Assembly (NCBI GenBank): GCA_012730045.1
Contig: JAAYBR010000062.1
Span: forward strand, 53,199-117,198
Direction of reading: 5' to 3'
DNA length: 64,000 nt
Origin: Candidatus Hydrogenedentota bacterium
Lineage (GTDB): Bacteria > Hydrogenedentota > Hydrogenedentia > Hydrogenedentales > CAITNO01
How positions within the stretch are numbered: the stretch's first letter is position 1; the number at the start of each line of letters is the position of its first letter. The position numbers and the translations under genes are program-made. A model generated the notes under the pieces. That model worked only from the letters and a program-made list of their open reading frames with translations. It searched no databases and had not been told where the DNA came from. Below are positions 16,176 through 25,600 of this stretch, one piece after another.

Positions 16176-17618
16176 ATGCGGATGGAACAACAGAACCTGC
16201 AACGGCAGGAACAGCGGCAGATTCTCACGCACCAGCAGATCATGGGGCTGGGGCTGCTGCAGTTGAACGTGCAGGACCTCCAGCAGCAGCTGGAGGAGAT
16301 CGTGGAGCTGAACCCCTTTCTGGAGCTGGTGCCGGTGGAGCCGCCGTCCGCGCCGGCCCCCGCCCCGGCGTCTCCGGCCGCCGCGACGGAGGACCCGGAC
16401 GGGGAGGAATACGCGGAGCGGTGGGCCGACGAGGCCCTGTGGCGGCACCACGAGGGCCGCGATTTCAGCGTGAACCGCGACCTGGACCAGCTCTGGCAGT
16501 ACCGGATAGACAACATCCGCAGCGAGCAGTCCCTCTACGAGCACCTCATTGGGCAGCTTCGCGCGTCGGTGCGCGGGCCGGTAGACGAGGCGCTGGGCAC
16601 TTTCCTGATCCAGCAGATTGACGCGAACGGCTATTTCCAGGGTTCCGCCGTGGAGGTGGCGGGGGAGCTGGGCATTCCCCCGGCGGAGGTGGAGCGCCTG
16701 CTGGCACTGATCAAGACCTTCGAGCCCACGGGGGTGGGGGCGGAGAATCTCCGGGAGTGCCTGCTGCTCCAGATTGCGGTGGAGCATGCGGACGACGCCC
16801 CCCTCCTGGAACTGGTCCGCGACCATTTTGACCTGCTGAAGGACCGGCGTGTGCCCGCCATCGCGCGGGCGATGCGGATCACCGAGGCGGAGGTGGAGGA
16901 GGTGATGGCCCGTCTGCGCACACTGGAGCCCCGGCCGGGCCGGGTGTTTGCCTCCGGGGGGGCGCAGGTGGTGGTGCCCGAGGTCATCATCCGAGAGGTG
17001 CCCGAGGAGCGCCTCCTGCGGGACGGGCCGCGCTACGAGGCGGTGCTGGCGGACCGTCTGTTCCAAGTGCGTTTCGATGAGGAGGCGCTGGCACAATACC
17101 GGGAAAACGTCCGGGAGAAAGAGGGGGCGGCCTGGGTGCAGGAGCGGGTCCGCGACGCGAACGACCTGCTGAGCAACCTGAGCCGGCGCGAGCAGACGCT
17201 GCTGTCCGTGGCGCAGTGCATCGCCGAGACGCAGGAGGACTTCCTGCGGGAGGGGGAGGAGGGCCTGAAGCCCCTGCGCATGGCGGACGTGGCGGCCCGG
17301 GTGGGCATCCACGAGTCCACCGTGTCGCGGACGGTGAACGGGAAGTACGTGCAGACCCCCCAGGGGGTGATGGAACTGAAGCGCTTCTTCTCCGTGGGGC
17401 TCGCCACGGACGACGGGGAGGACCTGTCGGCGCGGGCCGTGCGCGCGCAGATCCGCGCGCTCATCGAGAAGGAGGACAAGTCCGCGCCCCTGAGCGACGA
17501 GGCCCTGTCGGAGATTCTTCAGAAGGAGCAGGGCATCCGCGTGGCGCGGCGGACGGTGGCGAAATACCGCGAGGGGATGGGCATCCCCACCAAGCGGGAG
17601 CGCAAACGCTTTTCCTGA
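16176..17618 (+). CDS. rpoN: RNA polymerase sigma-54 factor
   Basis: The 480-residue protein has the glutamine-rich region I (MRMEQQNLQRQEQRQILTH, then LQLNVQDLQQQLEEIVELNPFLE), an acidic linker (about 50-95), the core-binding domain, the helix-turn-helix MADVAARVGIHESTVSRTVNGKY, and the C-terminal RpoN box ARRTVAKYRE at about 457-466. Sigma-54 directs RNA polymerase to GG-N10-GC promoters and needs an AAA+ activator. A good match to its target lies 1.5 kb upstream, before the hsp20 pair. No hpf/yhbH or ptsN homologue follows, unlike the proteobacterial rpoN operon; the next gene is a Dabb-domain protein. Confidence 0.95.
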   Translation: MRMEQQNLQRQEQRQILTHQQIMGLGLLQLNVQDLQQQLEEIVELNPFLELVPVEPPSAPAPAPASPAAATEDPDGEEYAERWADEALWRHHEGRDFSVNRDLDQLWQYRIDNIRSEQSLYEHLIGQLRASVRGPVDEALGTFLIQQIDANGYFQGSAVEVAGELGIPPAEVERLLALIKTFEPTGVGAENLRECLLLQIAVEHADDAPLLELVRDHFDLLKDRRVPAIARAMRITEAEVEEVMARLRTLEPRPGRVFASGGAQVVVPEVIIREVPEERLLRDGPRYEAVLADRLFQVRFDEEALAQYRENVREKEGAAWVQERVRDANDLLSNLSRREQTLLSVAQCIAETQEDFLREGEEGLKPLRMADVAARVGIHESTVSRTVNGKYVQTPQGVMELKRFFSVGLATDDGEDLSARAVRAQIRALIEKEDKSAPLSDEALSEILQKEQGIRVARRTVAKYREGMGIPTKRERKRFS

Positions 17619-17647
17619 AGACGAACCCGGCGCGAAGGAGGCCCCCC

Positions 17648-17959
17648 ATGATGGTGCATTCGGTGTATTTCTGGCTCAAGCCCGAACTCGACGATGACGC
17701 GCGCGCCGCGTTTCTGGGGGGGCTGCTTTCCCTGAGGGCCATTCCCGGCGTGCGCGCCCTGTATGCCGGCCCGCCGTCGGCCACGCCGCCGCGCCCCGTG
17801 GTGGTGGGGGACTACACCTTCGGTTTGACCGCGATTCTGGACGACGGGGCGGCGCACGACGCCTACCAGGCGTCGCCGGAGCATCAGGCGTTCCTGACAC
17901 GCTTCTCCCCCTGCTGGGACCGTGTTCAGGTGCTCGATTTCGACCCCGTCTCGGACTGA
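17648..17959 (+). CDS. Dabb-family stress-responsive alpha/beta barrel protein
   Basis: The 103-residue protein has MMVHSVYFWLKP at the start, a central VVGDYTFGLTAILDD strand and HDAYQASPEHQAFL before a short tail. This is the ferredoxin-like Dabb fold, found in stress-induced plant and bacterial proteins of unclear function. GAAGGAGG precedes the start; MM at 17648 or the second M at 17651 are both possible. It lies 29 bases after rpoN and is probably in the same transcript. Its last 34 bases overlap the convergent hydrolase gene. Confidence 0.8.
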   Translation: MMVHSVYFWLKPELDDDARAAFLGGLLSLRAIPGVRALYAGPPSATPPRPVVVGDYTFGLTAILDDGAAHDAYQASPEHQAFLTRFSPCWDRVQVLDFDPVSD

Positions 17960-18798
17960 CCGGCAAAGAAGCGGTTTAGCGCGCGCGCTGTCTCCTCGGG
18001 CTTTTCCTGGGGGAAGAAATGGGTGCCGCCGGGGATCACCTCCAGCGCGCCGCACGGCAGGCGGCGGTGCTGCTCCCGGACATGTTCGAGCATGTAGCTT
18101 TCGCCGCCCGCCACGCACAGGACGGGCGCGCGCACGCCCTCCAGCGCATGAAGCGTCTCCTCCGAAGACCCGCACTCGTAGAAAAAGGCTTCCAGATGGC
18201 CGGGGCACTTGAGCCGCGCCCGGCCGTCGGCCAGGGATTCCAGCCCGTGGCGCAGGAAAGCGTCCCACGCTTCGGGGTGCCAGTGGGCGTAGGGCCGCTT
18301 GGCCCCCAGCCGTCCGGCGGCCTCCTCCGGCGAGGAAAAGACAACCTTGCGGCGGCGCGCCCCGTGCGCCAGCGGCATCTCATCCGGAAAAAACCAGGCG
18401 GGGGCGAGAATGGCGTCCAGCAGGGCGGCCCGGGCGAAGAGTTCCGGGTGATGGATCAGGTTCAGGGCCACGGCCACGCCGCCGCCCGAGTGCCCGATGG
18501 CGGCGGCGCCCGGGCCAAACGCCAACTGGCGCGCCGCGTCCTCCACGTCCCCCGCGAAGGAGGCCCACTGGTAGGCGGCACGCCCCTCCGGCTTCAGCGA
18601 GTCGCCGTGCCCGCGAAAATCGAGGGAGTAGGCGTGCCATCCCGGTTCCAGCCGCCGGATGACGGGGTCCCAGACACGCGCCAAGGTACCCGCGCAGTGG
18701 CAGAAGAGCATCGGCGGCCCCGAGCCGCCGTGGTCCCAGACGCGCAGCGGCCCGCCGTCGCGCGAGCGCAGGTCCAGGGCGGCGGGCGTCGGTGTCAT
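17926..18798 (-). CDS. Alpha/beta hydrolase
   Basis: The 290-residue alpha/beta hydrolase-fold enzyme has the oxyanion-hole region FCHCAGTLARVW, the nucleophile elbow GHSGGG (Ser-104) and the catalytic histidine in GGTHFFPQE (about 266). The family includes esterases, lactonases and haloalkane dehalogenases; no specific substrate is indicated. The start overlaps the end of the receiver-domain gene by 4 bases (ATGA), so it is the last gene of the minus-strand group. The 3' end overlaps the convergent Dabb gene by 34 bases. Confidence 0.82.
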   Translation of the reverse strand: MTPTPAALDLRSRDGGPLRVWDHGGSGPPMLFCHCAGTLARVWDPVIRRLEPGWHAYSLDFRGHGDSLKPEGRAAYQWASFAGDVEDAARQLAFGPGAAAIGHSGGGVAVALNLIHHPELFARAALLDAILAPAWFFPDEMPLAHGARRRKVVFSSPEEAAGRLGAKRPYAHWHPEAWDAFLRHGLESLADGRARLKCPGHLEAFFYECGSSEETLHALEGVRAPVLCVAGGESYMLEHVREQHRRLPCGALEVIPGGTHFFPQEKPEETARALNRFFAGQSETGSKSST

Positions 18799-19181
18799 GC
18801 CGGGGCGGCCCCAAAGGCCCGGCGGACCGTTTCCAGGAGGGTTTCCGGCGCCACCGGCTTCTGGAGCAGGCCGTCCAGTCCGTAGTCGCCCGGACGGATG
18901 TTGTGCTTCACCGTGTCCGCCGCGGAGCTGAGGAGAAAGACCGGGCAGGCGCAGCCGCGTTCCCGGAGGGTCCGCACCATGTCCACGCCGGAGTTGACCT
19001 CCTCCATCATGAGGTCCGCGAGGATCAGGGAGGGGCAGGCGCGCGCTGCGGCCTCCAGGCCCTCCCCGGCGGTGGCGGCCTCGTCCACGCCGCAGCCTGC
19101 GGCCTCCAGCACGATCCGGAGGGCGGCCCGCATGTCCGGGTCGTCGTCCACGATCAGCACGCGCTTTCCGTGAAGGTCCAT
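18795..19181 (-). CDS. Stand-alone response regulator receiver domain
   Basis: The 128-residue single-domain CheY-like protein has the acidic pocket VDDDP (12-14), phospho-acceptor Asp-56 (LADLMM), Ser-85/86 (FLLSS) and Lys-108 with proline (LLQKPV). No output domain follows, so it acts by protein contact or as a phosphate relay. No histidine kinase is in the window. It lies 18 bases after rsmA and overlaps the hydrolase start by 4 bases. Confidence 0.88.
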   Translation of the reverse strand: MDLHGKRVLIVDDDPDMRAALRIVLEAAGCGVDEAATAGEGLEAAARACPSLILADLMMEEVNSGVDMVRTLRERGCACPVFLLSSAADTVKHNIRPGDYGLDGLLQKPVAPETLLETVRRAFGAAPA

Positions 19182-19199
19182 CGGGGAATCCTCCTTGGC

Positions 19200-20129
19200 T
19201 CAGGCCGGGGGTTCATCGTCCGGAACCGCGTCTTCGGCGGGGGCCTTGGCGGGCAGGCGCAGGCGGAGTTCCGCCGCCAGCCGCGCATATTCGTCCAGGG
19301 CGAGGGTCTGCGGCCTGCGGCCGCCGTCAATGCCCGCCGCGGCCATGGCGGCGAGCACGTCCTCCTTGGGCATGCCAAAACTGCCGGAGCCGGTGAGGGC
19401 GTTCCGCAGGGTCTTTCGGCGGTGGCAGAAAGCGGCCCGGACAACCTTCATGATGAAGCGTGCCTCCTCCCGGGGAAAGCGCGGGGTCTCATGGCAGCGG
19501 AACCGCACGACGCAACTGTCCACCTTGGGCTGGGGGATGAAGCAGGACGCGGGCACGCGGTGGACGAGGTCCACATCGGCGTGGAGCGAGGCGGAGATGG
19601 TGAGCACGCCGTACTCGGGGGTGTTCACCGCCGCGACGAGGCGCTGGCCCACCTCCAACTGGAGCATGACGACCATGCGGGAGAAGAAGAGCGGCGCCTC
19701 CAGGAAATGGAAGAGGACCGGCGTGGTGATGTAATAGGGGAGGTTCGAGACCATTTTCAGGCTCGCGCTTCCGGGCAGGAACTCGTCCACGAGGTCGGTC
19801 AGGCTGTGGTTGAGGATGTCGCCCCGGAAAAGGCGCACGTTCGGGGTCTCGCCGAACTGCTCCTCCAGGCAGGGCATGAACGACGGGTCAATCTCGACCG
19901 ACAGCAGCCGCCCGGCTTTGGCGCAGAGCCTGCGGGTGAGGGCGCCCAGCCCCGCGCCCACCTCGATGACGTTGTCCTCGGGCCCGAGGCGCGCCGCCTC
20001 GACGAGAATGGCGTTGATGTTGTCGTCCACGAGCAGGTTTTGCCCGAGGCGTTTCTTGAAGCGGATGTTGTGGCGCGCGCACAGGTCTCTGAGGCGCGGC
20101 GCCTCTTTTTTCTCTTGGCCTTCGCTCAT
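19200..20129 (-). CDS. rsmA: 16S rRNA dimethyladenosine transferase
   Basis: RsmA (KsgA) dimethylates two adjacent adenosines near the 3' end of 16S rRNA during small-subunit assembly. The 309-residue protein has the N-terminal KKRLGQNLL, SAM motif EVGAGLG (56-62), SVEID at motif II, and the catalytic NLPYY (129-133). The C-terminal domain has FIPQPKVDS and FCHRRKTLRNAL, both typical. A proline/acid-rich tail (PAKAPAEDAVPDDEPPA) extends past the usual end. It lies 15 bases downstream of a putative lipoprotein gene and 18 bases before the receiver gene. Confidence 0.94.
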   Translation of the reverse strand: MSEGQEKKEAPRLRDLCARHNIRFKKRLGQNLLVDDNINAILVEAARLGPEDNVIEVGAGLGALTRRLCAKAGRLLSVEIDPSFMPCLEEQFGETPNVRLFRGDILNHSLTDLVDEFLPGSASLKMVSNLPYYITTPVLFHFLEAPLFFSRMVVMLQLEVGQRLVAAVNTPEYGVLTISASLHADVDLVHRVPASCFIPQPKVDSCVVRFRCHETPRFPREEARFIMKVVRAAFCHRRKTLRNALTGSGSFGMPKEDVLAAMAAAGIDGGRRPQTLALDEYARLAAELRLRLPAKAPAEDAVPDDEPPA

Positions 20130-20144
20130 AATCCTTCCGGGCGG

Positions 20145-20735
20145 CTATTGCGGCATGTTGGTGAAAAAGACATTGAAGACGGCGTCCCCGGGCGCGGTGA
20201 TTTCGGCCTCCACCGGCACCCGGCGCAGAGGGGTGTCCGCCGGTGCGGGGGCGGCGGGGGGGGAGACCGGCAGGTCCACCATGATCATTTGCTGGTTCTG
20301 GGTGACCGAGACTCCGCCGGCGCCCGGGCCCACCTCATTGAGTATGGAGACCACTGGGACGCCCGCGGCGAAGTCCGCCTCGGCCACCCGGTACTCCGCC
20401 TTGAGGAGCCATTTTCCGGGCTCGGCGGGGGTCAGGGTTCCGGAGAGGTTGAAGGTGCCCCTGATGGCGTATCCCTTCCCGTCCGGGAGGGGGCTCACCT
20501 CAATGCTGGCGTTCGGGCGGGCGTCTGGGTTCACCGTCAGTTCCGAGTGAACCTTGCCCTCCTCCTCGACCGTGCGGGTGGCGACGACGGGCGGAATGTC
20601 CGCCGCGGGTGTTGCGGCGGCCGGCAGGCCGGGGGCGGGTGTTGCCGCCTCGGGCGCTGTGGGGACGCATCCGGCGCCACCCACCGCCAGTGCGGCCAGC
20701 GCCAGGCACACCGTGAAATGCCAAAGATGTTTCAT
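20145..20735 (-). CDS. Putative exported lipoprotein of unknown function
   Basis: The 196-residue protein has signal peptide MKHLWHFTVCLALAALAVGGAGC. Cys-23 could be lipidated, but the lipobox is weak because Gly, not Leu, is at -3. The signal is followed by an Ala/Pro/Thr-rich low-complexity linker (about 24-55). The rest has beta-rich segments (YAIRGTFNLSG; KWLLKAEYRVAEADF) and a second Pro/Ala stretch, with no recognised domain. AGGAAA precedes ATG 20735. It is the first gene of the group leading into rsmA. Confidence 0.65.
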   Translation of the reverse strand: MKHLWHFTVCLALAALAVGGAGCVPTAPEAATPAPGLPAAATPAADIPPVVATRTVEEEGKVHSELTVNPDARPNASIEVSPLPDGKGYAIRGTFNLSGTLTPAEPGKWLLKAEYRVAEADFAAGVPVVSILNEVGPGAGGVSVTQNQQMIMVDLPVSPPAAPAPADTPLRRVPVEAEITAPGDAVFNVFFTNMPQ

Positions 20736-20845
20736 GGCAGGCACTTTCCTGAGTTCTCCTCCGCGCCGGGATTCCGTGCGGAAGGTCCGGCGGCCCATGG
20801 TACACAATGGGGGGGGCGGCTTCCAAATGAAACGGGGCGTGACTT

Positions 20846-20874
20846 TTGCGTTCCGGCGCTCCGGGGGGTAGAAT
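20846..20874 (+). promoter_or_regulatory. Candidate promoter of the cyclase gene
   Basis: TTGCGT, a 17-base spacer and TAGAAT. The predicted start falls near 20881, leaving a leader of only about 12 nt that would begin at the ribosome site AGGAGA. The -35 match is weak. Confidence 0.35.
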
Positions 20875-20892
20875 CGCGCCAGGAGAACCGCA

Positions 20893-22530
20893 ATGCCGCA
20901 GGTTATCGTGGAGCAGCCGGGCGTGCCGCCCATGTCGGTGCCCCTCACGGGGAGTGAGGTCACGTTCGGGCGGTCCGAGGACAACCATGTCGTGCTGGTG
21001 GCCGAGGAGGTGTCCCGCCACCATGTCCGGCTGTACTTCCGGGAGAACATGTGGGTTCTCCGGGACATGAAAAGCCTGAACGGAACCTATGTGAACCGCC
21101 AGCGCATTGTGGAGCGGGCGCTGAAGCACCTGGACGAGATATTCCTCGGGGGGAAGTGCCGGCTCATTTTCCGCGACGACACCGCAATGGGCACCCGCAC
21201 GCCCGGCACGAAGGAGACGGAGCGGGACAGCAAGCTGCTGGAGAGCCTCAACACCATCCGCGACCAGATGGCGCAGGTGGACAGCAGCATGACGATGATC
21301 GCAAAGACGGGGAAGACCTCGGCGCGCGTCAAGACGCCGGTGCCCAACGAGGAGGAGATGGTCCGGATCGGCCGGGCCTACCGCCGCCTGGCCGCGCTGA
21401 ACAAAGTCAACCAGGTCATGGCGTCGAATTTCGACCTGGAGCGCCGCCTGGCGGCCATGCTGGACACGGTGCTGGAGGTGCTGGAGGCGCAGCGGGGCTT
21501 CGTGCTGCTGCGGGCGGCGGACGGGCGCACGCTGGAGGTGAAGGTGGCGCGCGAGATGGGGCGCGAGCTGGAGGCCTCCTCCCCCAGCATGGGCATCGCC
21601 GGGCGCGCCGCCATAGACGGCGAGGCCGTGCTCATGGCGGACCGGGAGAGCAACCGCGAGTTCGGCACGCGCGAGAGCGTCATCCGCACGGGCATCGTGA
21701 GCGCCATGTGCGTGCCCCTGCGCATCGAGGACCGCATTCTCGGGTCCGTCTATCTGGACACAAACGTCCCGAACCACCGGTTCAGCGAGGAGGACCTTGA
21801 GCTGTTCTCCTCCCTGGCGTCGCAGGCGGCGCTGGCCATAGACAACGCCCGGCTGCACTCGGAGATTCTGGAGGCGGAGCACCGGCGCGAGAGTCTGGCG
21901 CGCTTCCTGCCCAACGCCCTGGTGAACAAGATCATCAACGATTCGCAGAGCCTGGAACTGGGCGGGCAGAAGGCCCTGGTGACGACCATGTTCTGCGACA
22001 TCCGGGGCTCGTCCAAGCTGGCCGAGCAGCTGGAACCGCAGGACCTCGTGGGGCTGCTCAACGAGCATTTCACGGCGATGACGGAGATTGTCTTCAAGTA
22101 CCAGGGAACGCTGGACAAATACATCGGCGACGAGATTATGGCGCTGTTCGGCGCGCCCTTCCGCACGGGCGACGAGCCCTTCCGCTCCGTGTGCTGCGCC
22201 CTGGAGATGCAGACCCGCAACCGTGAGCTCAATTTGGTCCGCTCCGAGGAGCACAGGCCCCGCTTCCATCTCGGCATGGGGATTGACACGGGCGAGGTCA
22301 TCGCCGGGTACATCGGGTCGCCGAAGCGCATGGACTTCACCGTAGTCGGCGACCGGGTGAACACGGCCAAGCGTTTCTGCGACACCGCGGAGGCCGGAAA
22401 AATCGTCGTGGGCGCGGAGGTCTGGAACGCCGTCCAGGACCGGGTGACGGGCAAACCGCTGGGAACCCTCATGCTCAAGGGAAAGGAGCAGGCGGTGCAC
22501 GCCTTTGAGATTACCGGCCTGAAGCGCTAG
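20893..22530 (+). CDS. FHA-GAF class III adenylate cyclase
   Basis: The 545-residue signalling enzyme has an N-terminal FHA phosphothreonine-binding domain (about 1-95; FGRSEDNHVVL, SRHHVRL, LNGTYVN), a charged linker, a GAF domain (about 165-325; MGIAGRAA, VPLRI, GSVYLDT), a short coiled linker, and a class III cyclase catalytic domain (about 355-545). Catalytic metal aspartates are in MFCDIRG (about 369) and IGDE (about 411); the lysine of DKYIGD and the VVGDRVNTAKR segment suit ATP. It is predicted soluble. FHA and GAF suggest control by Ser/Thr phosphorylation and a small ligand. It diverges from the lipoprotein-rsmA group. Confidence 0.9.
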   Translation: MPQVIVEQPGVPPMSVPLTGSEVTFGRSEDNHVVLVAEEVSRHHVRLYFRENMWVLRDMKSLNGTYVNRQRIVERALKHLDEIFLGGKCRLIFRDDTAMGTRTPGTKETERDSKLLESLNTIRDQMAQVDSSMTMIAKTGKTSARVKTPVPNEEEMVRIGRAYRRLAALNKVNQVMASNFDLERRLAAMLDTVLEVLEAQRGFVLLRAADGRTLEVKVAREMGRELEASSPSMGIAGRAAIDGEAVLMADRESNREFGTRESVIRTGIVSAMCVPLRIEDRILGSVYLDTNVPNHRFSEEDLELFSSLASQAALAIDNARLHSEILEAEHRRESLARFLPNALVNKIINDSQSLELGGQKALVTTMFCDIRGSSKLAEQLEPQDLVGLLNEHFTAMTEIVFKYQGTLDKYIGDEIMALFGAPFRTGDEPFRSVCCALEMQTRNRELNLVRSEEHRPRFHLGMGIDTGEVIAGYIGSPKRMDFTVVGDRVNTAKRFCDTAEAGKIVVGAEVWNAVQDRVTGKPLGTLMLKGKEQAVHAFEITGLKR

Positions 22531-22600
22531 GGCGGGGACTGGAACCGACGGTTCCGCCTCCGGGGGCAGGGATTCTGAACAAGGGAGAAAGGTTTTTTTC

Positions 22601-25600
22601 ATGGGCATCTCTGCGGTTCTGCTGGCGGGATTGTGCGCGCTGCCGGTGTCGGCGGCTCCTCTGGAGTTCAGCGACCCGGAGAACCTGCCGCCGCCCCCGG
22701 CGGACGCGCCCGGTTTCCCGGTGAACACCCCCGGCGCGGGTGTTCGCGCCGGATTCGCCTCGCCCCCGCCGGGATACGGCGAGGTGCCGTTCTGGTGGTG
22801 GACGGGCGACCCGCTGGACCGGGACCGCCTGCTCTGGCAGCTGGACAGGCTGCACGCGGCGGGCATTCCGGGCGTCCAGGTGAACTACGCCCATGACCCC
22901 TCCATGACCACCTATCCCATGGAGCCTCCGATTTTCTCGGAGGAGTGGTGGGACACCTGGCGCTGGATCGCCGGGGAGTGCCGCAAACGGGACATGGGCA
23001 TCGGTGTCAGCGGCTACACCATTGACTGGCCGGGCCGCGACAACCTCTTCCGGCAGATCGGCGTGAACGACGGGTCGCTGCGCGGCGCGCACCTCCGCGC
23101 CAAACTGGAGAAGGCGGAGGGCGGGAAGCCCCTCTCCCTGGAGCTGCCCGCCGGCGTGGTGCGCGTCACCGCGCGGCGGCTGGACGGCGGGAAGGGCCTG
23201 GAGGACCTGACCCCGCTCGCGCGGGACGGGCGTCTGGAGTGGACCCCGCCCGGGGGGCGCTGGGAGGTGGCTGTGGTCCATGCGGAGTCGCCGGAGTTCT
23301 CCGTGGACCCCATGAATCCGGCCTCGGGAAAGAAGGTCATTGAGCGGTTCTTCCAGCCCTTCGCCGACCACTGCCCGGGCGACCTCTCGAAGGCGCTCAA
23401 CTACTTCTTCCACGACGAGCTGACCTTCGGCGTGGACGGCTTTCTCTGGTCGGAGACCTTTGCGGGGGAGTTTAAAAAGCGCAAGGGCTACGATGTGGTC
23501 CCGCTGCTGGCCGCCCTGTTCACCGACCTCGGCCCCGAGACGCCGAAGGTGCGCCTGGACTACTCGGACGTCATGGTGTCGCTTGAGGAGGAGAACTTCT
23601 TCCGCCCCATTTTTGAGTGGCACTGGAGCCGGGGCATCATGTACGCCTGCGACCCGGGAAGCCGCGGCAGGAACCCCGTGGAGTTCGGCGACTACTTCCG
23701 TTGCGTGCGCTGGTACGCCGCGCCGGGCCATGACACGCCGGGAGGGAAGGCGGACCTGATCAAAGACAAGGTGTCGAGCTCCATGGCGCACCTGTACCGG
23801 CGGCCCCGGGTCTGGCTGGAGGGCTACCACAGCCTCGGCTGGGGCGCCACGCCCGCCACCATCTTCGACTCGTCCTGCAAGAACTTCCTGTACGGCGCCA
23901 GTCTGCTCAACCTGCACGGCCTGTACTACACGACCCACGGCGGCTTCTGGGAGTGGGCCCCGCCGTGCTTCCATTTCCGCATGCCCTACTGGGACCACAT
24001 GGGCTCCTTCTTCAAATACTTCGAGCGGCTCAGCTACCTGCTCAGCCAGGGGGCGCACCGCTGCGATGTGGCAGTCATGTACCCCGTCGCCCCGCTGGAG
24101 GCCGGCATGGCCGGGGACCGCGCGGTGAAGACCGCCTTTGACGCGGGCGAGCGCCTGTACATGGACCACGGAATGGACTTCGACTTCATGGACTTCGAGT
24201 CCCTGGAGCGGGCGGAAATCCGCGACCGGCAGCTGCTGGTGTCCGGCGAGGCCTACCGGGTGCTGGTGCTGCCCGTCATGAAGGCGGCGCGCTGGTCCAC
24301 CATCGAGAAGGCGCTGGCCTTTTTCCGCGAGGGCGGCGTGGTCGTCGCCCTGGGCGCCCTGCCGGAGGCGTCGGACCGCGCCGGCCGCGACGACCGGCAA
24401 CTGGACCGGGCCATCCGGGAGATTTTCGGCGTGACCGCCGAGGAGGCCCGCGCGGGAAAGGGTGCCGAACCGCGCCGCAGCCGTTCGGGCGGGGTCGGCG
24501 CGGTCTTGGACGGTCCCGACGCGGCGGCGGCGCTGATCTCGGCCTCCATCCCCCGCGACTTCGTGCCGGGAGACGGCGGACAGGTGCTGCACCGGGTCAT
24601 TGACGACAGGGACGTGTACATGGTCATGGGCGCGGCGCGGAACTCGGAGTGCTTCTTCCGCGCGGAGGGCGTCGTGGAGCTGTGGGATCCGTGGTCCGGC
24701 ACGTCGCACCCCCTGCACACCCACGCCCCGGCGGAGGGCGGCACGCGGGTGCGCATGCCGCTGGGGCCGGACACGGCGCAGCTCATCGTCTTCTCCCCGG
24801 GCGCCGCGCCGTCTGTCGTCGGCACAGATCTCGACGAGATTGCGGACCTGTCGCTGACGGACGGCAAGCCCGTTGTCACCGGGTACGCCGCCGTGCCGGG
24901 CGAAAAGGCCGCGACAGTGCGCGCCGCCGACGGCGCCGAGACGGTGCTGCGCGGCGTCGCGGAGGCCGCGCCTTCCCCCGTGTCCCTGGACGGCGACTGG
25001 GAGGTGGAGCCGGCCCCGACGCTGGACAACCGCTGGGGCGATTTCCGCCTGCCCGCCACGGACACCGTCATCGGCGCGGAGGCCCGCCGCTTCGCCCACG
25101 CCGTCGAGACGGGACCCGGCTCCGGATGGGAGCGGGCAGACGTGGACACGTCGGGCTGGAAGACCGTCACTCACTCCTACGGCCAGCGGTTCTGGAAACT
25201 GGGGCCCTTGCCGGAGACGGCGGAGGCGGACGCCGCCCTCGCGGCCATGACAGTGGTGGATTCGTCCGCGCCGGTTGCCGTCGGCGGACAGGAATACCGC
25301 TGGCAGCCCTATGACTACTCCACCCGCTGGGGCGTGGAGGGCGACCCGGGCCCGCAGGGCCACCATGGGCTAAAGAAGATGGTGTCCGACGACTTCATCG
25401 TTCTCGGCAGGCCGGATTACACCGGCATCCTCATCGAGTACCAGAAGGAGGAGGCGGGAACGCACTATTACCTTTGGACCACTGTGGGCGCGCCGGAGGC
25501 GCTGGAGGCGCTGGCGCGCACGGGGGACATGAAACCCGCCGCGCTGTGGGTGAACGGCGTCCGGGTGGACGACCTCGCCGCGCCGGTTCCGCTCCAGGCG

